Positions 1 through 6,845 of a stretch of 9,229 nt of DNA are shown here, one piece after another. Source of the DNA: Eutrophocola sp964629325 (lineage in GTDB: Bacteria; Pseudomonadota; Gammaproteobacteria; Pseudomonadales; Pseudohongiellaceae). Position 1 is the stretch's first letter; every line of letters starts with the position of its first letter. Where the stretch lies: positions 1-9,229 of the forward strand of contig CAZVSC010000078.1 in assembly GCA_964629325.1 (NCBI GenBank), in the 5' to 3' direction. The notes beneath the pieces were generated by a model. The model saw only the letters and a list, made by a program, of their open reading frames with translations, made no database searches and was not told the origin of the DNA. The translations under genes were made by a program, and so were the position numbers.

Positions 1-108
1 GACGAGTACATGCTGAACTCGGGCTTCTTCCACGGTATCTGGGGTTACAACTTCGCTACCGTGTCCCGCCCGGCAGAGTACGGTGCGTCACTGACTGTTC
101 GCTTCTAA
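1..108 (+). CDS. TonB-dependent receptor, C-terminal fragment (5' end outside window)
   Basis: This frame is open from the first base and gives 35 codons ending in TAA. The peptide closes with YNFATVSRPAEYGASLTVRF. A run of the type 'YNFA-x-x-SRP-x-EYG' followed by an amphipathic strand ending in Phe is typical of the last beta-strands of TonB-dependent outer-membrane receptors, and the terminal Phe is the usual signal for Bam-mediated insertion. Such receptors import siderophores, vitamins or glycans using TonB energy. The plug domain, TonB box and most of the barrel are missing, so the substrate cannot be judged. A strong terminator follows 44 bases after the stop, so this is the last gene of its transcript. 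Another outer-membrane barrel protein is the main alternative. Confidence 0.75.
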   Translation, partial: DEYMLNSGFFHGIWGYNFATVSRPAEYGASLTVRF

Positions 109-152
109 TTCGCAGTTAAATTAGCAGCGACCCGTCAGGGTAATGAAACAGG

Positions 153-187
153 ACGCCGGCAGTCGCAAGACTGCCGGCGTTTTTCTT
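153..187 (+). terminator. Rho-independent terminator of the TonB-dependent receptor
   Basis: A perfect 12-bp GC-rich stem (153-164 with 169-180) closes a GCAA tetraloop (165-168) and runs directly into TTTTTCTT. This is a textbook intrinsic terminator 44 bases after the receptor stop codon. Confidence 0.93.
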
Positions 188-335
188 GGTAGCATTTCCA
201 GCTTGACTGAAGTTCATTAAGATGGTCGTTCAGAGGGGGTGTTTTTTATTGCCTTTGTTGTTCCCGCCTGTATGCAAACCGGATGCATCTGGTCTTTACT
301 GAAACCAGCAGTATCCTGATAACGAGGTACTGGAC

Positions 336-935
336 ATGAAAATCATCAATCTGCGAATTCTTTTTGTCATGGGCTGCCTTGTTCCGACTGTGCTGCATGC
401 CCAGGCCATGGTGGTTCTCGGCGGCGGCCAGAAAGCCCAGGAATGCTACATGAACGCGGAAATGGCGGCGCGTAACCTGCCAGGCGTCGGGCGAAGCCTG
501 CTGGAAGCCTGCGATTACACCCTCGAGTTTTCCAACCGGCTTACCCTGGAAGACCGTGCGGCCACACTGGCCAACCGCGGCATCGTGCATGCCGCCATCA
601 GCAATTTCGATGAGGCCATGGCCGATTACAACGCTGCTATAGCAATGCGGCCTTCAGCACCGGAGTTCTATATCAACCGCGGCAACTCCTACTTCATGAT
701 GCGGGATTACACCCGGGCGCTCAACGACTACGAGGAATCTCTCAAGCTGGGCCTGAAACAGCTTCACTTTGCCCATTACAACATGGGTATGACCTTCGAG
801 AGGTTGGGCAACGACCCGGTGGCGGAAAGGGAATACCTGCTGGCCCTGGAAAACGAACCAGGTTGGTTCATGGCGAGTGACCGATTGCAGATTGTGCGGC
901 ATAGAATGTCTGAGGATGGACCAATCGAAGATTAG
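336..935 (+). CDS. Exported tetratricopeptide-repeat (TPR) protein
   Basis: This 199-residue protein starts at ATG 336, preceded by GAGG at 324-327 with 8-base spacing. Residues 1-22 form a Sec signal peptide: a Lys near the N-terminus, a hydrophobic stretch from about 8 to 20, and a likely cut after Leu-His-Ala. Three consecutive TPR-like units follow at about 75-108, 109-142 and 143-176. They show the usual pattern (NRG...FDEAMADYNAAI, NRG...YTRALNDYEESL, YNMG...AEREYLLAL). TPRs are helical protein-binding scaffolds, so a periplasmic adaptor role is likely, but no partner or reaction can be read. Two cysteines (37 and 59) ahead of the repeats could form a disulfide in the periplasm. The gene stands alone between two terminators and is convergent with the SelD fusion gene. 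Confidence 0.85.
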   Translation: MKIINLRILFVMGCLVPTVLHAQAMVVLGGGQKAQECYMNAEMAARNLPGVGRSLLEACDYTLEFSNRLTLEDRAATLANRGIVHAAISNFDEAMADYNAAIAMRPSAPEFYINRGNSYFMMRDYTRALNDYEESLKLGLKQLHFAHYNMGMTFERLGNDPVAEREYLLALENEPGWFMASDRLQIVRHRMSEDGPIED

Positions 936-955
936 CAGTAATTGCTGATTTTTTT
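931..955 (+). terminator. Probable intrinsic terminator overlapping the TPR gene stop codon
   Basis: A 7-bp stem (931-937 with 943-949, one G-T pair) with loop GTAAT is followed by a run of seven T (949-955). The TAG stop at 933-935 lies inside the left arm. The stem is AT-rich, so efficiency may be modest, but the T-run and position fit a terminator of the TPR transcript. Confidence 0.6.
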
Positions 956-1064
956 GCCCCAATTTACGAAAAACATAGGAAAGTCAACCCTAAATAAGTT
1001 TGCCTCCATATAAAATGCCGGTATGGGACGCTGTTCAAGTAACGTAACTAAACCGATAGAAGCC
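932..1064 (-). other. Candidate displaced C-terminus of the SelD fusion (other reading frame)
   Basis: In the SelD frame, homology-like sequence runs to about Val-Gly-Phe (1059-1064) and then reads YRFSYVT and stop. The neighbouring minus frame over the same bases reads ASIGLVTLLEQRPIPAFYME. This resembles the usual SelD ending, where an IG-x-V strand is followed by a short loop with Arg-Pro and a final hydrophobic strand. That frame stays open to a TAA at 934-932. A one-base shift around 1055-1070 would restore a normal-length C-terminus. It could be a real mutation or a sequencing or assembly error. The exact natural end cannot be decided from one sequence. Confidence 0.5.
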
Positions 1065-3197
1065 CACCGCTTCCAACTGGGCTGAAAAACCTTCTTCCAC
1101 GCTTACTAATAACCCCCCTGACGTTTGCGGATCGAGCATCACGGGCCACATTGCATGGCCCCGAAAACGCGCAGCCCAGGGATAGCCGGCAACGTGGGAT
1201 GCGTTTTGTGGCAACAGTGAAGCACGTATGCCGGTATTGACCAGATCATTCACACCGGACAATAACGGTAAAGCATCCGGCTCAATTTCGGGTTTCAACG
1301 CGGTTCCTTTCACCATTTCTGACAGATGACCAAGCAAACCGAAGCCACTGACATCCGTACAGGCATGCACCGCTGTCGATGACAGAAATGAACGTACCTG
1401 ACTGTTGGAAATGGCCATAACATCCAGCGCAGATTGCAATACCCTGCCAGGTGTCACGTTTAGCATATGGCCCGCCAGGACGATGCCCGTACCAAGCGGC
1501 TTGTTCAGCATAAGGACATCACCAGGTTCAGCACCTTGCTTCGCGAGGCTGCGCTCCTCCGGCAGGCCGTTTGCTGTAACTCCTACTGTCAAACGGGGAC
1601 CTTCGCCGGTGTGGCCACCGAGCAACCGGACATTTTCTTCCCGGCAGGCATCATGGATACCGTCAAGCACGAGATGTAACTCCCGTTCCTGGCACTTCCT
1701 GCCCGCGAACGGCAGGGTAACCATTACCTGTATCGAATGCGGTTTCGCATTCCTGGCAATCAGGTCGTTCAGGGCATGCAGGACACTGATCCTGCCGAAC
1801 AACCAGGGGTCATCGAATGGCGCGCTGATCTGGTCCACGCTCTGGACCAACTCCTTGCCCGGCCAACTGACTGAGGCTGCATCCTCAGGGTGCCATTGCT
1901 GTCCTGCAACCGAGAGGACTTTTTCCAGGACCACTGGACCTACCTTCCCGCCGCATCCGGCACAACGCAGGTTACTGTCCAGGGTTTCTTGCGGCTCCTC
2001 CGATGCTATAAAAGATGCCGGTAGATCCTGCAGTCCGAACTGGTATGTCATTCCGGGGAGATCAACAAACTGCTGCATGAATGTCCTGTCTATCCGGTCT
2101 TTCCAATGCCAGGCCCAGCGACCCGCGATGCTGAGGCCGCCCCTGTTCCCGGCGGCATGTTTATCGCCCAGGGCAAGCAGGCTGAGAAAATTATCCTGCG
2201 GTTTATAGGGTTTCATGGCCTCGCCGAGCAGGAAATGCTGAATATTCCGGAACAGGGCCGGCGCCTGCCTGACGGCATAGACTCCCGCTTTAGCACGCGG
2301 GCTGTTCTGCATGTCTGCCAGATCTCCTGCCACAAAAATATCTGGATGACTGACAGATTGCAGGAAGGCATTCACCGTGACAAAGCCTTCGGAATCACAC
2401 GTCAACCCGGCTTGCTGGGGCCAGCCAGGTGCGCAAGCCTGGCCACACCAGAATACATGATCCGACACCAGCGTGGTTCCCAATGCTCCCTGCAGGCCAT
2501 TCGCAGTAATGGCTGCAACATCCCAGTTTGCGTGTACCTGAACGCTTGCGTTGGCACATGCACGCATTGCCGCGCGGCGTACCTTGCCGGGATAACCCGG
2601 CAGCAACTTGTCTGCCCTGGTGAGCAGGTGAAATTCCGGATTGTGCTTCAGTGCCCGGATATGCCGGCATGCATGTGCCATCGCCAGGACGATTTCCACC
2701 GACCCTGCACCGCCACCGACTACCGCGATGGTTTGCCGCTTCTCTTCCACCAGCATTTTTTCCAGCAACGACTGCCAGCGTGGCCAGAACCCGGCAATGG
2801 GCTTTACGGGAACGGCGAATTCGGCAATACCGGGAACGCTGTCGGCAGGGGTTGATCCCGTATCGAGGGAGAGCACATCGTATTCAAGTTCCGGCCTGCT
2901 TTTAAGAAGTACCCTTTTATTGCCGGGGTCCAGGCCTGTGGCCGTGTCCTGAATGAACCTGACTCCGGCCCAGTGACACAACCTGGACAGGTCGATGTGA
3001 GTCTCACCGAACGAATAATGCCCGGCGATCATTCCGGGCAACATGCCCGAATAAGGTGTCAGGGGGTCGGGAGAAACCAGGGTGATACGGACACCTGGAA
3101 GGGGCTGAGTCCCCCACTTCCTGATCAACAGCGCATGGGTATGCCCTCCGCCGACAAGGACAACATCCCTGAATACAGGAACGGGATTGGGTCGCAC
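1035..3197 (-). CDS. selD: Fused FAD/NAD(P)-dependent oxidoreductase - selenide, water dikinase (selenophosphate synthetase)
   Basis: This 720-residue two-domain protein starts at GTG 3197, with GGGGGAA 10 bases upstream. Residues 11-390 are an NADH dehydrogenase-like flavoprotein. They carry the FAD glycine motif GGGHTH (16-21), the NAD(P) motif GGGAGSVE (161-168) and the second FAD motif AGDLAD (290-295). Residues 408-720 are SelD, which makes selenophosphate from selenide and ATP for selenoprotein or 2-selenouridine tRNA synthesis. Visible active-site positions are Cys415 and Lys418 in CAGCGGK (equivalent to Cys17 and Lys20 of the E. coli enzyme; Cys, not selenocysteine), Asp455, Asp462-463, Asp478, GGHT (527-530) and Asp615 in TDVSGFGLLGH. 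This fusion architecture is known in bacteria; the flavoprotein may supply reduced selenium, which is inference. The protein ends only about 25 residues after DPQTSGGLL, shorter than usual, and a frameshift is suspected at about 1055-1065. It is probably cotranscribed with the gene 22 bases upstream. Confidence 0.93.
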   Translation of the reverse strand: MRPNPVPVFRDVVLVGGGHTHALLIRKWGTQPLPGVRITLVSPDPLTPYSGMLPGMIAGHYSFGETHIDLSRLCHWAGVRFIQDTATGLDPGNKRVLLKSRPELEYDVLSLDTGSTPADSVPGIAEFAVPVKPIAGFWPRWQSLLEKMLVEEKRQTIAVVGGGAGSVEIVLAMAHACRHIRALKHNPEFHLLTRADKLLPGYPGKVRRAAMRACANASVQVHANWDVAAITANGLQGALGTTLVSDHVFWCGQACAPGWPQQAGLTCDSEGFVTVNAFLQSVSHPDIFVAGDLADMQNSPRAKAGVYAVRQAPALFRNIQHFLLGEAMKPYKPQDNFLSLLALGDKHAAGNRGGLSIAGRWAWHWKDRIDRTFMQQFVDLPGMTYQFGLQDLPASFIASEEPQETLDSNLRCAGCGGKVGPVVLEKVLSVAGQQWHPEDAASVSWPGKELVQSVDQISAPFDDPWLFGRISVLHALNDLIARNAKPHSIQVMVTLPFAGRKCQERELHLVLDGIHDACREENVRLLGGHTGEGPRLTVGVTANGLPEERSLAKQGAEPGDVLMLNKPLGTGIVLAGHMLNVTPGRVLQSALDVMAISNSQVRSFLSSTAVHACTDVSGFGLLGHLSEMVKGTALKPEIEPDALPLLSGVNDLVNTGIRASLLPQNASHVAGYPWAARFRGHAMWPVMLDPQTSGGLLVSVEEGFSAQLEAVGFYRFSYVT

Positions 3198-3219
3198 CGG
3201 GTCTCGGTTCCCCCGCGGC

Positions 3220-4110
3220 CTAGTAGACCGTCATGATGTCGTATCCCACGGCCAGGCTGACCAGGGGGTTACGCCCCTCCGTCGACCGGTATTCATGGGA
3301 CACAAAATGCTCGTATCCGGAGTCGGCGATCTGCTGCGCTATCCATCGGTAATCCAGTTCCTGGGTGCGATCGATCTCGCGCCTTGATGGGACACCTGCC
3401 ACGTGCATATGGGAGATTATGGGCAGGTTGTCGCGCATGGTGCGAACCACGTCGCCATTGGCGATCTGCACATGGTAGAAGTCATACACGACGGTGATAT
3501 TGGGCGAGCCTGTCCGGCGGCAGACATCGAAGCCCCAGTGGATGTTGTCAAAGACCTGGTCGGTGCGATTGTCCGCGGCTACTTTCGAGTTGGTGATTTC
3601 CATGCACACATACACGCCTTTTTCTTCGGCGTAAGGCGCGATTCGGGCGAGAACTTCAGCCGCATTTTCTGCACCCTCCTCCCGTGACATGCCGCGGCGC
3701 TCACCCGGAAACAGGATAAGGTTCTTGCATCCGGCCGCCACGCAGATGTCTATGCCCTTTTGGGTTTCTTCAACGATCTGCTCATGCAACTCACGCCTGA
3801 TTACACCGTTCTGGAAGGAAGTGCCGGAGGTCGCCGTCATGAGGGTCGGTGTCAGCCCGAAGTCCTGCAGTATGGGCACCTGCTGGGGCTGCGGCAGGTC
3901 CATGCCGGCGAAGCCCATCAGTGACAGAATTTCGCAGCGCTCCTCGATGGTGAAATCGGTGCCGGTCCACACCTGAGGCATGACGCTCTGTTTGATCCTG
4001 CCCTGGCGCGGTCCCAACCCTTCCGATTGCGCCGCCTGGAGACGAGTTGCAACCAGTGGCGTTGCCGCCAGTGCTTTCAGCAGGTTTCTGCGCTTGATGA
4101 TGATATCCAT
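3220..4110 (-). CDS. Exported hydroxypyruvate isomerase-like / sugar phosphate isomerase-epimerase TIM-barrel protein
   Basis: This 296-residue protein starts at ATG 4110, with GAGGG seven bases upstream. Residues 5-27 look like a twin-arginine leader: Lys-Arg-Arg-Asn-Leu-Leu-Lys followed by a mild hydrophobic stretch and an Ala-rich end. Residues 35-296 match the AP-endonuclease-2 type TIM barrel, closest in motif to hydroxypyruvate isomerase (Hyi). The likely metal-binding and catalytic positions are Glu171 (MEITNSK), Asp210 with His213 and Gln215 (VVYDFYHVQIANGD), His236 (SHMHVAGVPSR) and Glu273 (SHEYRST). Family members isomerise or epimerise small sugars or hydroxypyruvate in a divalent-metal site. 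Many family members with a Tat leader are of unknown substrate, so the exact reaction here is not assigned. It is the first gene of a likely two-gene operon with the SelD fusion, although no metabolic link between the two is evident. Confidence 0.85.
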   Translation of the reverse strand: MDIIIKRRNLLKALAATPLVATRLQAAQSEGLGPRQGRIKQSVMPQVWTGTDFTIEERCEILSLMGFAGMDLPQPQQVPILQDFGLTPTLMTATSGTSFQNGVIRRELHEQIVEETQKGIDICVAAGCKNLILFPGERRGMSREEGAENAAEVLARIAPYAEEKGVYVCMEITNSKVAADNRTDQVFDNIHWGFDVCRRTGSPNITVVYDFYHVQIANGDVVRTMRDNLPIISHMHVAGVPSRREIDRTQELDYRWIAQQIADSGYEHFVSHEYRSTEGRNPLVSLAVGYDIMTVY

Positions 4111-4140
4111 GATTTGGCCCTCAGTATTCGTTTGCGTCCA

Positions 4141-4146
4141 AGTATA
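4141..4146 (-). promoter_or_regulatory. Possible -10 hexamer for the isomerase-selD operon
   Basis: On the minus strand this reads TATACT, a good sigma-70 -10 match about 30 bases before the isomerase start codon. No convincing -35 hexamer sits 16-18 bases upstream; the best that spacing gives is AGGTGA. The call therefore rests on the -10 alone. Confidence 0.3.
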
Positions 4147-4237
4147 CGTGATTGTCTTTCAATTCACCTACCGTTGACCTACAGCAAGGCGATGCTGCGG
4201 ACAGGAATTTACAGTGAAAGCTGTACCCACAAACCCC

Positions 4238-4269
4238 GGAGGAATGACTGATCAATCAGTCCAGGCATC
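4238..4269 (+). promoter_or_regulatory. Split ribosome-binding site of ompW with an intervening hairpin
   Basis: A strong Shine-Dalgarno sequence GGAGGA (4238-4243) lies 27 bases before the only plausible first ATG (4270), too far to act directly. Between them is a perfect inverted repeat, GACTGAT-CA-ATCAGTC (4246-4261). As RNA it can form a 6-bp stem with a UCAA loop. Folding removes 16 bases and leaves 11 between the Shine-Dalgarno sequence and ATG. Hairpin-bridged ribosome sites of this kind are known from phage T4 genes such as gene 25. An ATG at 4244, one base after GGAGG, would instead open a 9-codon leader ending in TGA that overlaps the ompW ATG. Confidence 0.5.
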
Positions 4270-5019
4270 ATGAATGACACAGCAGTTATGAAGAACGGCA
4301 GGCGCATCCTGTCAATTACCCTATGCAGCGCACTTCTCACAGGGGTAACGCTCTTTCCGAGCACCCTGTTCGCCTATGAGGAAGGTGACATCATCCTGCG
4401 CTTCGGCCCCACGCTGGTATCCCCGGATGATTCCAGCAGCGACCTGGTCGCCAACAACCTGGGCAACCTGACCCAGGCGCTCGGCGGCAAGACCGGCGTT
4501 GGCGTGGACGACAATACCCAGCCGGGCATCACGGCCACTTACATGCTCAGCGGTCACCTTGGGCTGGAATTGCTTGCCGCGACACCGTTCGAGCATGATA
4601 TATCGGCTGTCGGAGTCGGCGGTCTGGGAGTTTATTCTGTCGGCGACACCAAGCAACTGCCCCCTACTCTCAGCCTGCTGTATTTTCCTGCCGCAACCTC
4701 TTCCGCATGGCAGCCATTCGTGGGCATCGGTATCAACTACACCGTCTTCTTCGATGAAAGCACCAGCGGTAATTTCGAAAGCGTCTTCGGCGACAGCAGT
4801 ATCAGCCTGGATGATTCATGGGGCCTTGCCGCACGCCTGGGAGTCGACTACAACTTCAATGACAACTGGGGCATGACTGCTTCTGTGTGGTGGATCGACA
4901 TCGACACTGATGCGTCCGTGAAATCGCCATCAGGGGCCGGCCTCGGTGTCACCGAACTGAAGGTATCGGCACAGGTCGATCCTGCCGTTTTCCTGGTGGG
5001 CCTGAACTACCGGTTCTGA
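4270..5019 (+). CDS. ompW: OmpW family outer-membrane protein
   Basis: This 249-residue protein has a signal peptide of about 35 residues: Lys8, Arg11 and Arg12 precede a hydrophobic core, and the likely cut is after Leu-Phe-Ala before YEEGD. The mature part matches the OmpW family along its length. Visible family features are GDIILRFGPTLVSP at the first strand, NTQPGITATYM, the very characteristic LGLELLAATPFEH (about 97-109), LPPTLSLLYF (130-139), PFVGIGINYTVFFDE (149-163), DDSWGLAARLGVDY (181-194), VWWIDIDTDA (206-215), and the closing VFLVGLNYRF with terminal Phe. OmpW forms a narrow eight-stranded barrel for small hydrophobic molecules and often responds to stress, osmolarity or oxygen. 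ATG 4288 (Met7) is an alternative start. The gene is divergent from the isomerase-selD pair and ends at a shared terminator. Confidence 0.95.
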   Translation: MNDTAVMKNGRRILSITLCSALLTGVTLFPSTLFAYEEGDIILRFGPTLVSPDDSSSDLVANNLGNLTQALGGKTGVGVDDNTQPGITATYMLSGHLGLELLAATPFEHDISAVGVGGLGVYSVGDTKQLPPTLSLLYFPAATSSAWQPFVGIGINYTVFFDESTSGNFESVFGDSSISLDDSWGLAARLGVDYNFNDNWGMTASVWWIDIDTDASVKSPSGAGLGVTELKVSAQVDPAVFLVGLNYRF

Positions 5020-5034
5020 GAGGAACACTGGTCG

Positions 5035-5066
5035 AAAAAAAAGCCCCTGCATGCCGGGGCTTTTTT
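5035..5066. terminator. Bidirectional intrinsic terminator between ompW and the DUF3500 gene
   Basis: The core stem GCCCC (5043-5047) with GGGGC (5056-5060) is flanked by eight A (5035-5042) and six T (5061-5066). These give a U-tract in either direction of transcription. It lies between the convergent stops at 5019 (+) and 5090 (-), so it probably serves both genes. Confidence 0.9.
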
Positions 5067-5089
5067 GTGTGCAACGCCGGCTGCTTGTG

Positions 5090-6289
5090 TCAGTGCGGAT
5101 GACTCTGGTAATGCTGGCGCAGCAGGTCCTTGCCGTAATCATTGCCGTTCGGCGTGCGCACGATGGAATGGATATGCTCCTTGTAAGGCACACCTCGCTC
5201 ATAGAGATGGGTCAGGCCAACCGGGGTTTCGTGATCGAACTCGATGAGCACCACGGGACTCTGTATGCGGTAGTAGAATACCGAGTCGGCCCCGGTCTCC
5301 CCGATCCAGGCAAACCACGTGTCATCGAGATGCTGTTCTATTTCAGCCATCCGGAGACCCTGGTGAGTTTCGCGCATGTTGCCGATATAGATGCCGATCA
5401 GCCGCATGAGTTGTTGCTTTTGAGCGGGCGTAAATTCAGAGACCCGGATACCGGCGTAATCCAGGACCACGTTATCGCTGAAGGCCTGGGTCATGATGTT
5501 GTTGCCCGTCTTGGCCGTCGCCAGGATTGCACTGGTTCGCTGTGATGCAGTGAGGCTGTTGACCATGGCCAGCCCGTAGCGCTGTTCATCTTCCATGATC
5601 GCGGTGCCGGCGTACGCACCGCTGGCAGCCACGGCCGGTTCCGAGCCCCAGAATGCCGGTGTCATAACCACCTGGTCACCCAGGACAAAATAGTTCAGGT
5701 CGAGGTGGTGCCCGTCGAGCTGCCAGCCCCATGGCTCCGTGGTGGATGGTGTACCCATGATGGAGAGCCAGTACTTGCCCTCCCCGTACTCGACGAAGTT
5801 GTCACCATTGAGCTCACCCAGCGTGGTGTTCAGGTGCATGATGTCCTGCGACAGTGCCAGGCCGCGTGCACTGAGCGACTCCCCCAGCAGGGCAAGCGCT
5901 GCTTCTCGTTGCACCGGGGTCATTTCCTCGAAGGAAATACCATCCCGGTAATAGATATGCTGGTTGGCCCACTTGCGCCATTCATCGTCATCGATGCCGA
6001 AACTGATGCGTTCGCGCTGATCGGCGTTCAGCGTGGCAAGAAAGGCACTGGCCGCTGCACTGACCGGCGCCGTTGAAATCCCGGTGGATCGGATCTCGAA
6101 CAACCCCGGCTGCACATTGCCGTCGGTCGTGATGCCGCGGAACGGCTCCGCCAGGCCGCGTTCATTCATGGCATTGCTGAACTGCATGGAGCGCTGGCGG
6201 TAGGCCTCAGGATCAGGCGGTTGCGCCACGGCACCGATCGCACAAAACATGCCCAGCAAGATGCCTGCTTTGGTCTTGAATGTCGCCAT
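5090..6289 (-). CDS. Exported DUF3500 family protein
   Basis: This 399-residue protein starts at ATG 6289 with a GAGGGAG Shine-Dalgarno sequence just upstream. Residues 1-22 are a Sec signal peptide (Lys5, Lys7, hydrophobic core, cut after Ala-Val-Ala before QPPDPEAY). The rest matches the DUF3500 family as I recognise it. It has a tryptophan-rich WGWQLDGHHLDLN segment (187-199), an acidic FDHETPVGL segment (351-359) and the hallmark C-terminal HIHSIVRTPNGNDYG (372-386) followed by KDLLRQHY. The conserved His, Asp and Arg in these segments suggest a metal or ligand site, but no reaction is established for the family to my knowledge and I assign none. It lies 57 bases downstream of the VOC gene on the same strand with no clear terminator between, so cotranscription is likely. 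The protein looks full length. Confidence 0.85.
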   Translation of the reverse strand: MATFKTKAGILLGMFCAIGAVAQPPDPEAYRQRSMQFSNAMNERGLAEPFRGITTDGNVQPGLFEIRSTGISTAPVSAAASAFLATLNADQRERISFGIDDDEWRKWANQHIYYRDGISFEEMTPVQREAALALLGESLSARGLALSQDIMHLNTTLGELNGDNFVEYGEGKYWLSIMGTPSTTEPWGWQLDGHHLDLNYFVLGDQVVMTPAFWGSEPAVAASGAYAGTAIMEDEQRYGLAMVNSLTASQRTSAILATAKTGNNIMTQAFSDNVVLDYAGIRVSEFTPAQKQQLMRLIGIYIGNMRETHQGLRMAEIEQHLDDTWFAWIGETGADSVFYYRIQSPVVLIEFDHETPVGLTHLYERGVPYKEHIHSIVRTPNGNDYGKDLLRQHYQSHPH

Positions 6290-6346
6290 GACTCTCCCTC
6301 CCGAGATAATGTGATGGCCATTCTAGCCTTTTTCTCCAGGTTATAG

Positions 6347-6796
6347 TCACCTGTCGATCAGGCCGGCGGCCATTTCCTGCATGTAATCGTTCCGCTGGCT
6401 GCGGTCATCCGTATAGTACTGGACGAACTCCCAGTCGTTGCCTTCGGCATCGTTGAAATAGATGCGGCGCCGCGCAGGATGGTCATTGGCTATCGTGGTT
6501 TCACGGTAACCGGCTTCGAGAAGCCTCTGGCGCACCGCTTCGGCGTCGTCGACGACGAAGCCGAGGTGGTTGATGCCGGCATTACCGTCGTACGGCGTTT
6601 TTCGTGATGTCTCGTGACCGGTGGCCCGGTATACGGCCAGGTAGAAATCGTCGTTGCCGACATGCACCCAGCGCTCTGGATCCTGCGAACCACTGTCATA
6701 GCGGATGGCGAAATCAGGGAATGCTGACTGGATGAAATCAAGCATTTTATCGACATCCTGCACGTGCATGTTGGCGTGTTCCAATCGAGTTTTCAT
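6347..6796 (-). CDS. VOC superfamily (glyoxalase/dioxygenase-fold) protein
   Basis: This 149-residue cytoplasmic protein has a strong AGGAGG Shine-Dalgarno sequence (6810-6805 on the minus strand, 8 bases from ATG 6796). It shows two beta-alpha-beta-beta-beta modules: about 3-57, opening with LEHANMHVQDVDKMLDF, and about 75-128, opening with INHLGFVVDDAEAVRQRL and closing with FNDAEGNDWEFVQY. His7, His77 and Glu123 are in the usual metal-ligand positions. The fourth ligand expected near residues 51-55 (DFYLAVYR) is not an obvious Glu or His. VOC proteins include glyoxalase I, ring-cleaving dioxygenases and antibiotic-resistance proteins, so the substrate is open. The length is that of a single VOC domain pair. 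It is probably the first gene of an operon with the exported DUF3500 protein, divergent from the XRE-cupin regulator. Confidence 0.85.
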   Translation of the reverse strand: MKTRLEHANMHVQDVDKMLDFIQSAFPDFAIRYDSGSQDPERWVHVGNDDFYLAVYRATGHETSRKTPYDGNAGINHLGFVVDDAEAVRQRLLEAGYRETTIANDHPARRRIYFNDAEGNDWEFVQYYTDDRSQRNDYMQEMAAGLIDR

Positions 6797-6845
6797 GGAT
6801 AATCCCTCCTGTATTCAATGAGTCCTGATTATTCTGGAATATATC

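Noticed and set aside
203..208. TTGACT as a -35 box for the TPR gene
   Set aside because: No acceptable -10 hexamer lies 16-18 bases downstream; the only AT-rich candidate is too close.
278..308. Palindrome around GATGCATC and a CTGGT/ACCAG repeat upstream of the TPR gene
   Set aside because: The palindrome leaves no loop and the second stem is only 5 bp with a 10-base loop. This is short enough to be chance, and no riboswitch-like structure could be built.
1405..2208. Long open frame of 267 codons on the plus strand
   Set aside because: It lies wholly antisense to the SelD domain, whose motifs are clear. The peptide is rich in Ser, Pro, Arg and Cys and shows no family motif or convincing ribosome site.
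2106..2855. Open frame of 249 codons on the plus strand
   Set aside because: It is antisense to the flavoprotein domain of the SelD fusion. Such open frames are common opposite GC-rich genes, and the peptide resembles nothing.
4174..4179. TTGACC as a -35 box for ompW
   Set aside because: No -10-like hexamer lies at proper spacing; the AT-rich stretch at about 4206-4213 is some 26 bases away.
5051..5545. Plus-strand open frame of 164 codons
   Set aside because: It starts inside the terminator stem and runs antisense to the DUF3500 gene, so it is a shadow.
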